NCBI GenBank assembly: GCA_020054815.1 | Contig: JAIHAN010000005.1 | Span: forward strand, 1-39,702 | Reading direction: 5' to 3' | DNA: 39,702 bases | Source: Peptococcaceae bacterium | GTDB taxonomy: Bacteria > Bacillota > Peptococcia > DRI-13 | Part shown: positions 34,101 through 39,702 of the stretch, piece after piece | Layout of the letters: the number at the start of each line of letters is the position of its first letter | Numbering within the stretch: position 1 is the stretch's first letter | Program-made: the position numbers and the translations under genes | Notes under the pieces: generated by a model | Database searches by the model: none | What the model was told of the DNA's origin: nothing | Seen by the model: the letters and a program-made list of their open reading frames with translations, nothing else

Positions 34101-34896
34101 CACACAGGAGGAAAATGGCGGCGATTACCGTACTTATCTGGATAAGGTGAGGCAGTTGGAGCCGGTACCTTATAGCCCGGTTAAAACGACTGGAATAATC
34201 GACAGGCTGGCCTGGGCTTACCCACACAGTGCTTTAGCTGATATCCCGGCCAAATTATCGGTGACTGAAATAAAAAACCGTTACCAGTATTTAGCCCAGG
34301 ACCATAGTGCCAGCCTTGCTTTTGTTCACTGGCGTGAATTAACCAGGCGGCCCCGTTTTCTCCAGGAAAAAAAAGGATTGTCAGCTAATGAAAAAGGCTC
34401 CGCTTACCATCTGGTGATGAGGCATCTGGAAGTAACCCAGGAACTGAGCAGGGAAAACATTGAGAGACAAATCCGGAGCCTGGTGGAAAGGGAAGTGCTG
34501 ACGCCTGCCCAGGGAGAAGCCGTAGATGCCGGGAAAATAGAACAATTCTTTCATTCACCTCTGGGACAGAGAATGAGAAAGGCAGAGAAGCTGCTGCGGG
34601 AAGTCACCTTTACCCTTGTCTTACCTGTGGCCGAATTATACCCCCAAGTGGAAGATTATCCTGAGGAAAAGATCCTCGTCCAGGGGACCATTGACTGCCT
34701 GTGGGAAGAGAGAGAAGGCTTTGTCCTGATGGACTACAAAACCGACCTGGTAACAGAGGAAACGATGGAAAACTTAAGAAGCCGTTATCACATCCAAATG
34801 ATGTTGTACAGCCGGGCGGCAGAGCAGATCTTAAAAAAACCGGTGCGGGAAAAAATCCTTTATTCTTTTGCCTTGGACCAGCCCCTAATTTTATAA
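31150..34896 (+). CDS. addA: ATP-dependent helicase/nuclease subunit A
   Basis: 1248 residues, a UvrD-like SF1A helicase fused to a RecB nuclease. Helicase motifs: Q-motif WTREQETAIYY, Walker A AAAGAGKTAVLVERI, motif Ia VTFTNAAAQEMRERI, Walker B LIDEYQDINPVQ, motif III VGDVKQSIYGFR, motif V VMSVHKSKGLEFPVV-like segment and motif VI LYVALTRAREKL. The C-terminal nuclease has VQGTIDCLWEE and VLMDYKTD. The ATG overlaps the end of addB and has GGAGGTGG upstream; the longer open frame from 31036 lies within addB code and is rejected. It forms the addB-addA operon, with no sbcDC following. Confidence 0.96.
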   Translation: MSKPAWTREQETAIYYRGENILVAAAAGAGKTAVLVERIIQRVLDSTQPVDVDKLLVVTFTNAAAQEMRERINSALTRRYQDNPTDKHLQRQLLLLSRASISTLHAFCLEIIRQNYYQLSLPGGLALDPRFRIADDTEAMLLKLEVLEELFEDKYTEEDEIFLELVEGFGGERDDKILQDLVLKLYEFSRSQPQPSLWLAHVEHSFQANLEDEITQSLFHNMLESIIIPLEDGLEKLKEAQRLALSPGGPALYNKNLTEEIHLLEDILAKAKVSWQAVYEAMQGFRFNSLKPCRAEVEEALKKQVQELRDEVKKSLQQLRQEYFDRSPVELLQDMRDMAPLMGALCHLVEEFSFRFLKAKLQRNIIDFSDIEHFTLALLRKEEGGQWLPSPLALKLRTRYEEVLIDEYQDINPVQEAILAFVSRQDSEKPNMFMVGDVKQSIYGFRMAEPGLFLAKYRAYGQESGVRGKKIILAENFRSRQEIIRGVNFIFRQLMSPKVGGIIYDREAELVCGASYPPGTGAGTAAIEVHMLQKNTNQGEQVQREGKEENAGDYPENEELDTVELEARLIGRRILQLFAGESEGGPFMVWDRGKGEYRPVTYRDIVVLLRTTRGQAHTYLEVFRQLGIPAYAEVGTGYFAAQEVQTMVALLQVIDNPRQDIPLVATLRSPLVGLTAEELTSVRLQRPYGDFYDSLRLAARKESGRLGEELRAFLQKLQSWRTYARRNSLVDLIWLLYRETGYYDYAGAMPGGKQRQANLRALHDRAKEYESTTYRGLFKFLRFLEKLEETNNDLGAARALGENENVVRIMSVHKSKGLEFPVVFLAGLGRKFNQQDLQQDILLDKELGLGPVWVDYRQRLKYPTLAKMAIKNKLKRDLLAEEIRLLYVALTRAREKLILVGTLKDTEKKIKSWGKVIGREEWELPLGVLTQASCYWDWLGPCLIRHRSGEPLRAKGTGLGFPAPSLADYPVDFKISFWETPLQITQEENGGDYRTYLDKVRQLEPVPYSPVKTTGIIDRLAWAYPHSALADIPAKLSVTEIKNRYQYLAQDHSASLAFVHWRELTRRPRFLQEKKGLSANEKGSAYHLVMRHLEVTQELSRENIERQIRSLVEREVLTPAQGEAVDAGKIEQFFHSPLGQRMRKAEKLLREVTFTLVLPVAELYPQVEDYPEEKILVQGTIDCLWEEREGFVLMDYKTDLVTEETMENLRSRYHIQMMLYSRAAEQILKKPVREKILYSFALDQPLIL

Positions 34897-34920
34897 AGTT
34901 ATTCCGGGGAATATTGCTCT

Positions 34921-34950
34921 TTGCAGGAATTTGTGAACACAATATATAAT
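34921..34950 (+). promoter_or_regulatory. Promoter of the sigma-54 activator gene
   Basis: TTGCAG (34921-34926), an 18-bp spacer and TATAAT (34945-34950), within an ATATATAATATAAT run. The start codon is 43 bp downstream. Confidence 0.55.
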
Positions 34951-34992
34951 ATAATATTTTGATCTGGTCTACCTTAAGAGGAGGGATGATGT

Positions 34993-36597
34993 ATGCTTTT
35001 AAAAGCACCCCAGGTAGCAAAAGCCTGGAAAAAATTTGTCTACCACGGGAAATTGGATAAAACCCTCCCGACCGTTGTAGCCCGTTCCTGGGAGAGATGT
35101 CTGACTAAGCTGGATCCTTTCACCGCTAACCATTTGGATAAGCTGGAGGAACATCGTTTTAAAGAATTACTGGAAAGATACAGTATGCTTATTGAGGTGG
35201 CTAAACCAATCATGGAAGAAATCTATCTTTCTATGAAAGGTTCCGGCTTCTGTGTTATTCTTACAGATCCCAAGGGCTACATCCTGAAAGTGCTGGGAGA
35301 CACCGGTTTTATGGAAAAAGCCCGGCGGGTAAACCTCTCCCAGGGGGTTAACTGGCATGAACACAGGAAAGGAACCAATGCCATCGGAACAGCGTTGGTA
35401 GAAGAGAAACCGGTGACTATTTTTGCCCAGGAACATTTATTAAAGGAAAATCATTTTTTGACCTGCTCTGCCGCTCCTATTTTTAACAGTAAAGGGGAAG
35501 TGGCAGGGGTACTGGATATTTCGGGCAATTACTACCGGGCTCATCCCCATAATTTGGCTCTGGTGGTGGCCGGGGCCAAAGCCATACAAAACCGCCTGAT
35601 CATGCTGGAGAGCCAGAAACATAAAAGTATGACGCCGGTTTACCAGCACAAGGCCGTTTATAGTTTTGATTCCATTATCGCTGAAAGTGAAAAAATGCAG
35701 ACAGTGATAAAGCTGGCCAGGCGTGCAGCTCAAACTGAATCTACCGTTTTGCTCCAGGGCGAAAGCGGCACGGGAAAAGAATTGCTGGCCCATGCCATCC
35801 ATAATAAAAGCAGCCGTTGTCACGGGCCCTTTGTAGCCATTAACTGTGGGGGCGTACCCCAGAACCTGGTAGAAAGTGAACTCTTTGGCTATGAAGAAGG
35901 TGCCTTTACCGGCGCCCGGGCCAGGGGGGCCAAAGGTAAATTTGAGTTGGCCAATGGCGGTACTCTGTTTCTGGATGAGATAGCCGAACTGCCTTTAGAT
36001 TGCCAGGCGGCCCTGCTCCGCGTCCTCCAGGAAAAGTGTTATCACCGTATTGGCGGAGTTCAGCTTATTCCCGCAGATGTGCGGATTATCGCTGCCACCA
36101 ATAAAAATCTTTATGAACAGGTGCAGCAGGGGAAATTTCGCCTGGACCTTTACTACCGTCTGAACGTGATCACCATTGAAATCCCTCCCCTCCGGGAGCG
36201 CCGGGAGGATATCGGCATTCTTACGGACCATATCCTGGCGGATTTGAGCAGCCGTTATCATCATTCCGGCATGGAGGTCTCACCCCAGGTAGACCAGTTG
36301 TTCTACAGCTATTCCTGGCCGGGGAATGTCCGTGAACTGGTCAATGTCCTGGAAAGGGCTATTCACCTGGCCGATAACAAAATTATTTTGCCCGAGCACC
36401 TGCCTAGCACCTTACAGGCCCTGTACAATGTAAGTCCACAGGACGGCGGGGGTACGGTTATGGATAACCTGGAGGTTCAGACCATTAGATTAGCTCTGCA
36501 GCGGTATGGTAACAACATCACCCAGACCTCCCGTTATCTTGGTATCTCACGTAACACCCTGTATCGCAAAATAGAGAAATACGGGATAAAAATATAA
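34993..36597 (+). CDS. Sigma-54-dependent activator with N-terminal GAF sensor (AcoR/DhaR type)
   Basis: 534 residues. The N-terminal part resembles AcoR-type sensors: SWERC near the start, then a GAF domain (~75-205) with VNWHEHRKGTNAIGTAL. The AAA+ core has Walker A GESGTGKELLAHAIH (G256 onward), the sigma-54 contact loop GAFTGA (303-308), Walker B GGTLFLDEIAELPL and the arginine-finger region RVLQEKCYHRIGG. A Fis-type HTH closes the protein (TQTSRYLGISRNTLYRKIEKYG). No -24/-12 promoter is visible in the window; its target could be the aor gene, whose upstream region is cut off, or a distant operon. The ligand is unknown. Confidence 0.93.
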   Translation: MLLKAPQVAKAWKKFVYHGKLDKTLPTVVARSWERCLTKLDPFTANHLDKLEEHRFKELLERYSMLIEVAKPIMEEIYLSMKGSGFCVILTDPKGYILKVLGDTGFMEKARRVNLSQGVNWHEHRKGTNAIGTALVEEKPVTIFAQEHLLKENHFLTCSAAPIFNSKGEVAGVLDISGNYYRAHPHNLALVVAGAKAIQNRLIMLESQKHKSMTPVYQHKAVYSFDSIIAESEKMQTVIKLARRAAQTESTVLLQGESGTGKELLAHAIHNKSSRCHGPFVAINCGGVPQNLVESELFGYEEGAFTGARARGAKGKFELANGGTLFLDEIAELPLDCQAALLRVLQEKCYHRIGGVQLIPADVRIIAATNKNLYEQVQQGKFRLDLYYRLNVITIEIPPLRERREDIGILTDHILADLSSRYHHSGMEVSPQVDQLFYSYSWPGNVRELVNVLERAIHLADNKIILPEHLPSTLQALYNVSPQDGGGTVMDNLEVQTIRLALQRYGNNITQTSRYLGISRNTLYRKIEKYGIKI

Positions 36598-36641
36598 CAA
36601 TATTTGACAAAGCAGAATTTACAACTGAATTAAAGAATTTG

Positions 36642-36652
36642 TGGTATGACAG
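36642..36652 (+). promoter_or_regulatory. Candidate FadR/GntR-type operator upstream of the GntR gene
   Basis: TGGTATGACAG fits the FadR-subfamily pattern TNGTNNNACNA at all but the last base. A related site, TGGTATGATAA (9/11 identical), lies at 37468-37478 upstream of the asparaginase remnant. This is a pattern match only. Confidence 0.35.
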
Positions 36653-36721
36653 TCAGATTTGTGATAACATTTAATAAAATAATAAAAAATACAACAGTCC
36701 TTGGAGGGTAAAAGATAGGCT

Positions 36722-37399
36722 ATGCAGATAAGGCCCGTAAAAAAAATGAATCTTTCAGACGAAGTGGCCCAGCAAATTCAGGAACTTGTCCAGGAGGGTG
36801 TTTTTAAACTGGGGGAAAAGCTTCCTCCTGAGAGGGAACTGTGCGAAAAGTTTCAGGTGAGTCGTACTTCTGTGCGGGAGGCTTTAAAAGGTTTAATATC
36901 CAAGGGCCTCTTGGAAAAAAGAAGTGACGGTACTTATGTCAGGGAAAAGTTTGATAATATCTTCGTGGAGCCCCTTACCCTACTAATTACATCCAAAAAG
37001 TTAAATATTGCGGACATTTTTGAAGCCCGTTCTGTGCTGGAAATCCAGAATGCAGGATTAGCCGCTAAAAAAGCCACGGAAGAAGATATCCGGCGTATGG
37101 AAGAGTGTATCATTAAGATGGAAAACCCTAAAAATACCAGGGAAGCTGTCTTGAATTATGCCACTGAATTTCATCAAATGATTGCCAAAGCTACCCACAA
37201 TCCTATTCTGGAAGATATTTTTAAGGTGATGTTTCATATTTTTGTTCAGGATCCCAGGTCAATCAAAAATATTAAAAAATCTACAGCCTTTCACCGGGAT
37301 ATCTACGAAAAAATCAAAAACCGGGATGCTGCGGGTGCCGAAGAAGCTATGCGCAAGCATTTAATAGGCATTGTGGAGAGTTACAAATACGGTATGTAA
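36722..37399 (+). CDS. GntR-family transcriptional regulator, FadR subfamily (FCD domain)
   Basis: 225 residues. The N-terminal winged HTH shows the family signature LGEKLPPERELCEKFQVSRTSVREALKGL (as separate stretches ERELCEKFQVSRTSVREAL and GLISKGLLEKRSDGTYV). The all-helical FCD ligand domain (~85-220) retains EARSVLEIQNAGLAA, EFHQMIAKATHNPIL and FHRDIYEKIKNRD, containing the Asp/His metal-ligand positions. Such proteins usually respond to a carboxylate or amino acid. GGAGGG lies rather far (about 13 nt) from the ATG. It sits just upstream of the broken asparaginase gene, which may have been its target. Confidence 0.93.
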   Translation: MQIRPVKKMNLSDEVAQQIQELVQEGVFKLGEKLPPERELCEKFQVSRTSVREALKGLISKGLLEKRSDGTYVREKFDNIFVEPLTLLITSKKLNIADIFEARSVLEIQNAGLAAKKATEEDIRRMEECIIKMENPKNTREAVLNYATEFHQMIAKATHNPILEDIFKVMFHIFVQDPRSIKNIKKSTAFHRDIYEKIKNRDAAGAEEAMRKHLIGIVESYKYGM

Positions 37400-37422
37400 G
37401 CCCGGATTTTAAAAATAACCCC

Positions 37423-37456
37423 ATCCCCTTGTTCTTGCAGGTAACAGGGGATTATT
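37423..37456 (+). terminator. Weak terminator-like hairpin after the GntR gene
   Basis: ATCCCCTTGTT pairs with AACAGGGGAT with one bulged T, followed by an AT-rich tail (TATTAAATTCTT) rather than a clean T-run. Confidence 0.45.
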
Positions 37457-37533
37457 AAATTCTTACATGGTATGATAATCACACAATATTGACTCGAAAA
37501 CATTTATAATTTTATAGGATTGGAGGAGACGAG

Positions 37534-38183
37534 ATGGCATCTAAAATCATCTTGCTGGCGACAGGTGGAACCATTGCTACCATGGCTGACCTGGAAAAGG
37601 GAGGATTAGTGGCCAGGCTGGATGGGGAAACTCTCCTTAGGAATGCGAATATGAGAAAATCTATGAAGGCAGGGAAATAAGTAAGGTACATACCACTTCC
37701 TTAGATGCCTTCTCTTCCGGAGAAAAGGGTTTGTTGGGATATGTTTACCCTGATCGTATTGTGTTTAACAGGACAAGGGAACGACGTATACTTGAACTTT
37801 CCAGCCTTAAGGATTATTCCGTAGAAATTATTAAATTTTATGCCGGGGCTGATGAAAAGTTTTTCCTGGCGGCCATTGAACAGGGCGTTAAAGGTCTTAT
37901 TGTGGAAGGTGTGGGCCTGGGTAATGTTAACGAGCCTTTTTACCGGGGGATTAGAAAAGCCAGAGAGAAGGGCCTTGAAGTTGTGATTACCTCTCGCTGT
38001 TCGTACGGGAGGGTTGTTCCCAAATATGGCTATCCCGGTGGCGGTCTCTCCCTGGAAAACCTCGGTGTTATCTTTGGCGGGCATTTGTCAAGTCCTAAAG
38101 CCCGCTTATTGTTAATGATGGGCTTAAGCAAGGAGTTAGCCCATGAGGAGCTACAAGATTTATTTGTCTACTTCACCATCTAA
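37534..38183 (+). pseudogene. Type I/II L-asparaginase remnant with internal deletion and frameshift
   Basis: The first 40 codons are a good asparaginase N-terminus (SKIILLATGGTIATMADLEK), including the first catalytic Thr in TGGTIA. A frameshift occurs near 37645. The other frame then continues as YEKIYEGREISKVHTTSLDA and FSSGEKGLLGYVYPDRI, which in asparaginases lies ~150 residues from the start. The C-terminal domain is intact to a stop at 38183. About 100 residues are missing, including the second catalytic region (the HGTDT box), so the product cannot be active. The ribosome binding site (TTGGAGGAG) is still good. Confidence 0.88.
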
Positions 38184-38203
38184 CCCTCCCCTATTCCCTT
38201 TGT

Positions 38204-38239
38204 AAAAGGGGGATGGTACATGTGTACCATCCCCCTTTT
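38204..38239. terminator. Bidirectional terminator between the asparaginase remnant and the moaD-like gene
   Basis: The stem AAAAGGGGGATGGTACA/TGTACCATCCCCCTTTT (17 potential pairs, though the innermost ones must open to form a loop) has T-runs on both strands. It serves the two convergent transcripts. Confidence 0.88.
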
Positions 38240-38255
38240 AATGCACCTATTCAGT

Positions 38256-38492
38256 TTAGCCCCCGCCAATGGGAGGAAAGATGGCTACACGGGACGCCTC
38301 CTTTAAGGGATAAGTATTAAACTGGCGTATGCCGTCTATCATCACAATTAGGGTCGATTCATTCGGTAATTGCAAGTAGGCAAGCAAATCACCGACAGTA
38401 CTTCCATCAGGAATATCTACAAAAAGAGGTCCTTTTTTTGCTTCAGGTATGGTATCCCGCAAATAGGCATAGAGGCGAACCTCCACTTGCAA
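38256..38492 (-). CDS. MoaD/ThiS-family ubiquitin-like sulfur carrier
   Basis: 78 residues ending in FPPIGGG; the terminal Gly-Gly is the thiocarboxylation site of this family (here with one extra Gly). The beta-grasp core reads VEVRLYAYLRDTI and VDIPDGSTVGDLLAYLQL. It supplies sulfur for molybdopterin (or thiamin) synthesis. Immediately after an aor gene, a tungstopterin-related role is the natural guess, as aor-moaD pairs are common in anaerobes. GTG 38501 touches its own Shine-Dalgarno; TTG 38492 is 8 nt from GAGGAG, so I prefer TTG. Confidence 0.88.
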   Translation of the reverse strand: MQVEVRLYAYLRDTIPEAKKGPLFVDIPDGSTVGDLLAYLQLPNESTLIVMIDGIRQFNTYPLKEASRVAIFPPIGGG

Positions 38493-38504
38493 TGTCTTCA
38501 CTCC

Positions 38505-39702
38505 TCAAAAGTTAAATACCTTATCTAATTCCTCACCGGCAATGTCGAAAGTAGTGTTGTGGGGCGGGATTGGTTCGTTGGCAAAGAACTCGGGGAGGCG
38601 GTCGTGGGCAGGTGTAAATCCTGCTCTTGTATTAAACTCTTTTTCCACCCTTAAGACGGCTTTGCCCAATTCTGTAATATCATCTACAGTTACTTTTACC
38701 CCGTACTGGGCGGTCAGCATATCGGCCACTTTCGGCAGTGCTTCAGGCTCATCCAGGACAGTAAATGCTACAAAGAGACAGAGACCGGAACTGTCGATGG
38801 CAGCGGTAGCGATTTGCAGGCCACGGGAAAGGTCTACCTGACCTTCTGTGCCGAGAGGATCAACAAATCCACCGACCTTTAGAATATTCGTGGCCACACT
38901 GTATCCGGCCGTATGGTCGGCTCCCATGGTGGTCGTGGCGTAGGTAACACCGATACCCTTGACGGCCCGGGGGTCATAGGCAGGAATACCCTGTTTCTTT
39001 ACAACAGGTACACGGGTTACGCCATAGGCCTGGCCTGTAAAGGCTGCTCCCTGGCCCAGGATTCTTCCCAGGGGGGTAGCTTTGCCAATTTCATTTTTCA
39101 GGAGGTTTAACATACCGTCCCCGTCGCCAAAGGGGATAATACCTGCTTCCATGGCGACAGCCATGGTTACGCCCATTTCAATGGTATCCAGGCCGATGTC
39201 ATCACAGAGGCGGTCGGCCATGGCAATCTGATCCAGGTTATCGATACAACAGTCGGCTCCAAAGGCCCAGATGGTTTCATATTCAAAGCCGGCTGTGAGG
39301 TAATTGCCTTCAGCGTCGTTGTAAATTTGCGAACAGCGCATGACACAGCCGGGATGGCAGGCATGAGTGGGATTGCCTTTCCGGGCCAGAATCGTGTCAT
39401 ACATGAATTCACCACTGATCTTTTCTGCACCTTCGAAACGTCCCCGCTTAAAGTTTTCTGTAGGCAGTCCACCTGCTTCATTCAAGATGTTAATCAGAAC
39501 AGCTGTACCGTAAGTGGGTAAACCTGTACCACAGGTCGGGTTAGTCAGTAACATCTTGCTAAAAGCCTGGGCGGCGGCTCTAAAGGCTTCTTTGTCTTTG
39601 ATTTCTACGCCTGGGGCATTGGTATCATCTATCACCAGGGCTTTAAGTCCTTTGGACCCCATAACAGCCCCTGTGCCGCCGCGGCCGGCGTGGCGTACGG
39701 GA
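38505..39702 (-). CDS. aor: Aldehyde:ferredoxin oxidoreductase (tungsten type), C-terminal ~two thirds
   Basis: A partial gene: the frame runs off the window end with no start codon, leaving 398 complete codons. The first visible residues, VRHAGRGGTGAVMGSKGLKA, are the AOR block preceding the tungstopterin-binding domains 2 and 3. The Fe-S cluster ligands appear as HACHPGCVMRCSQIY, with the fourth Cys in DSSGLCLFVAF. It oxidises aldehydes to carboxylates with ferredoxin, or reduces acids. The ATG at 39662 is internal. The stop codon is followed closely by the moaD-like gene, so the two are co-transcribed. Confidence 0.95.
   Translation of the reverse strand, partial: PVRHAGRGGTGAVMGSKGLKALVIDDTNAPGVEIKDKEAFRAAAQAFSKMLLTNPTCGTGLPTYGTAVLINILNEAGGLPTENFKRGRFEGAEKISGEFMYDTILARKGNPTHACHPGCVMRCSQIYNDAEGNYLTAGFEYETIWAFGADCCIDNLDQIAMADRLCDDIGLDTIEMGVTMAVAMEAGIIPFGDGDGMLNLLKNEIGKATPLGRILGQGAAFTGQAYGVTRVPVVKKQGIPAYDPRAVKGIGVTYATTTMGADHTAGYSVATNILKVGGFVDPLGTEGQVDLSRGLQIATAAIDSSGLCLFVAFTVLDEPEALPKVADMLTAQYGVKVTVDDITELGKAVLRVEKEFNTRAGFTPAHDRLPEFFANEPIPPHNTTFDIAGEELDKVFNF

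Noticed and set aside
36604-36665. TTGACA and TGGTATGACAGTCAGATT upstream of the GntR gene as sigma-A or sigma-54 promoters
   Set aside because: TTGACA has no acceptable -10 at 16-18 bp. The TGG sequence lacks the GC at the required 10-base distance for sigma-54.
37489-37510. TTGACT followed by TATAAT upstream of the asparaginase remnant
   Set aside because: The spacer is only 10 bp, incompatible with a sigma-A promoter pairing of these two boxes.

Overview
The window looks like a chromosomal segment of an anaerobic Gram-positive Clostridia member, probably of the Peptococcaceae or a related lineage. Three things support this. The gene order glyS / ccpN-ppsR / dnaG-sigA / trmK-nif3 matches the Bacillus/Clostridia arrangement. 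The anaerobic enzymes are Fe-S serine dehydratase, pyruvate phosphate dikinase, a tungsten-type aldehyde:ferredoxin oxidoreductase and a molybdenum hydroxylase. The RNase P RNA looks like the ancestral class A type rather than the Bacillus class B type. No phage, IS element, CRISPR array or defence island is visible, and most of the window is ordinary core genome.

Layout, 1-15.7 kb (all + strand): the glyS end; an amino-acid catabolic operon ilvA-sdaAB-sdaAA, which deaminates Thr and Ser to 2-oxobutyrate and pyruvate; ccpN-ppsR-ppdK, a CBS/HTH regulator, the PPDK kinase/phosphotransferase and PPDK itself, controlling pyruvate/PEP exchange; a dGTPase-like HD protein; dnaG-sigA; two tRNAs (CAT and TAC anticodons) separated by an AT-rich inverted-repeat spacer; a decayed gamma-glutamyltransferase with REP-like hairpins; trmK, a nif3-like gene and a C4 zinc-ribbon coiled-coil protein.

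15.7-25.1 kb: a secreted transglutaminase-like protein; a thioredoxin-like protein missing one active-site Cys; a nitroreductase; a complete three-subunit molybdenum hydroxylase (FAD, 2x[2Fe-2S] and Mo subunits) with its own promoter and leader. On the minus strand follow a menA-like prenyltransferase coupled to a CPBP protease, a DUF1540 protein and a membrane-anchored alpha/beta hydrolase.

25.3-39.7 kb: rnpB (minus strand) with promoter, 17-bp P1 helix and terminator; a COG4087-type HAD protein; a half-length DapF-like gene; an ilvN/ilvH-like small subunit alone behind a near-perfect promoter; addB-addA; an AcoR-type sigma-54 activator; a FadR-type GntR regulator; an asparaginase gene with an internal deletion; and, on the minus strand, an aor gene (5' end outside the window) with a MoaD/ThiS-like gene behind it.

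The observations most worth a second look are: (i) three genes (ccpN, ppsR, the thioredoxin-like gene) whose best Shine-Dalgarno and homology-supported starts fall on ATT or ATA rather than ATG/GTG/TTG; (ii) three metabolic genes eroded by deletion (ggt, dapF-like, asparaginase); (iii) a dispersed palindromic repeat, TGCGACA...TGTCGCA, in two copies; (iv) the uncharacterised leader of the molybdenum hydroxylase operon. I did not find a convincing new multi-gene system. All functional calls come from reading the sequence and remembered family knowledge; no search was run.
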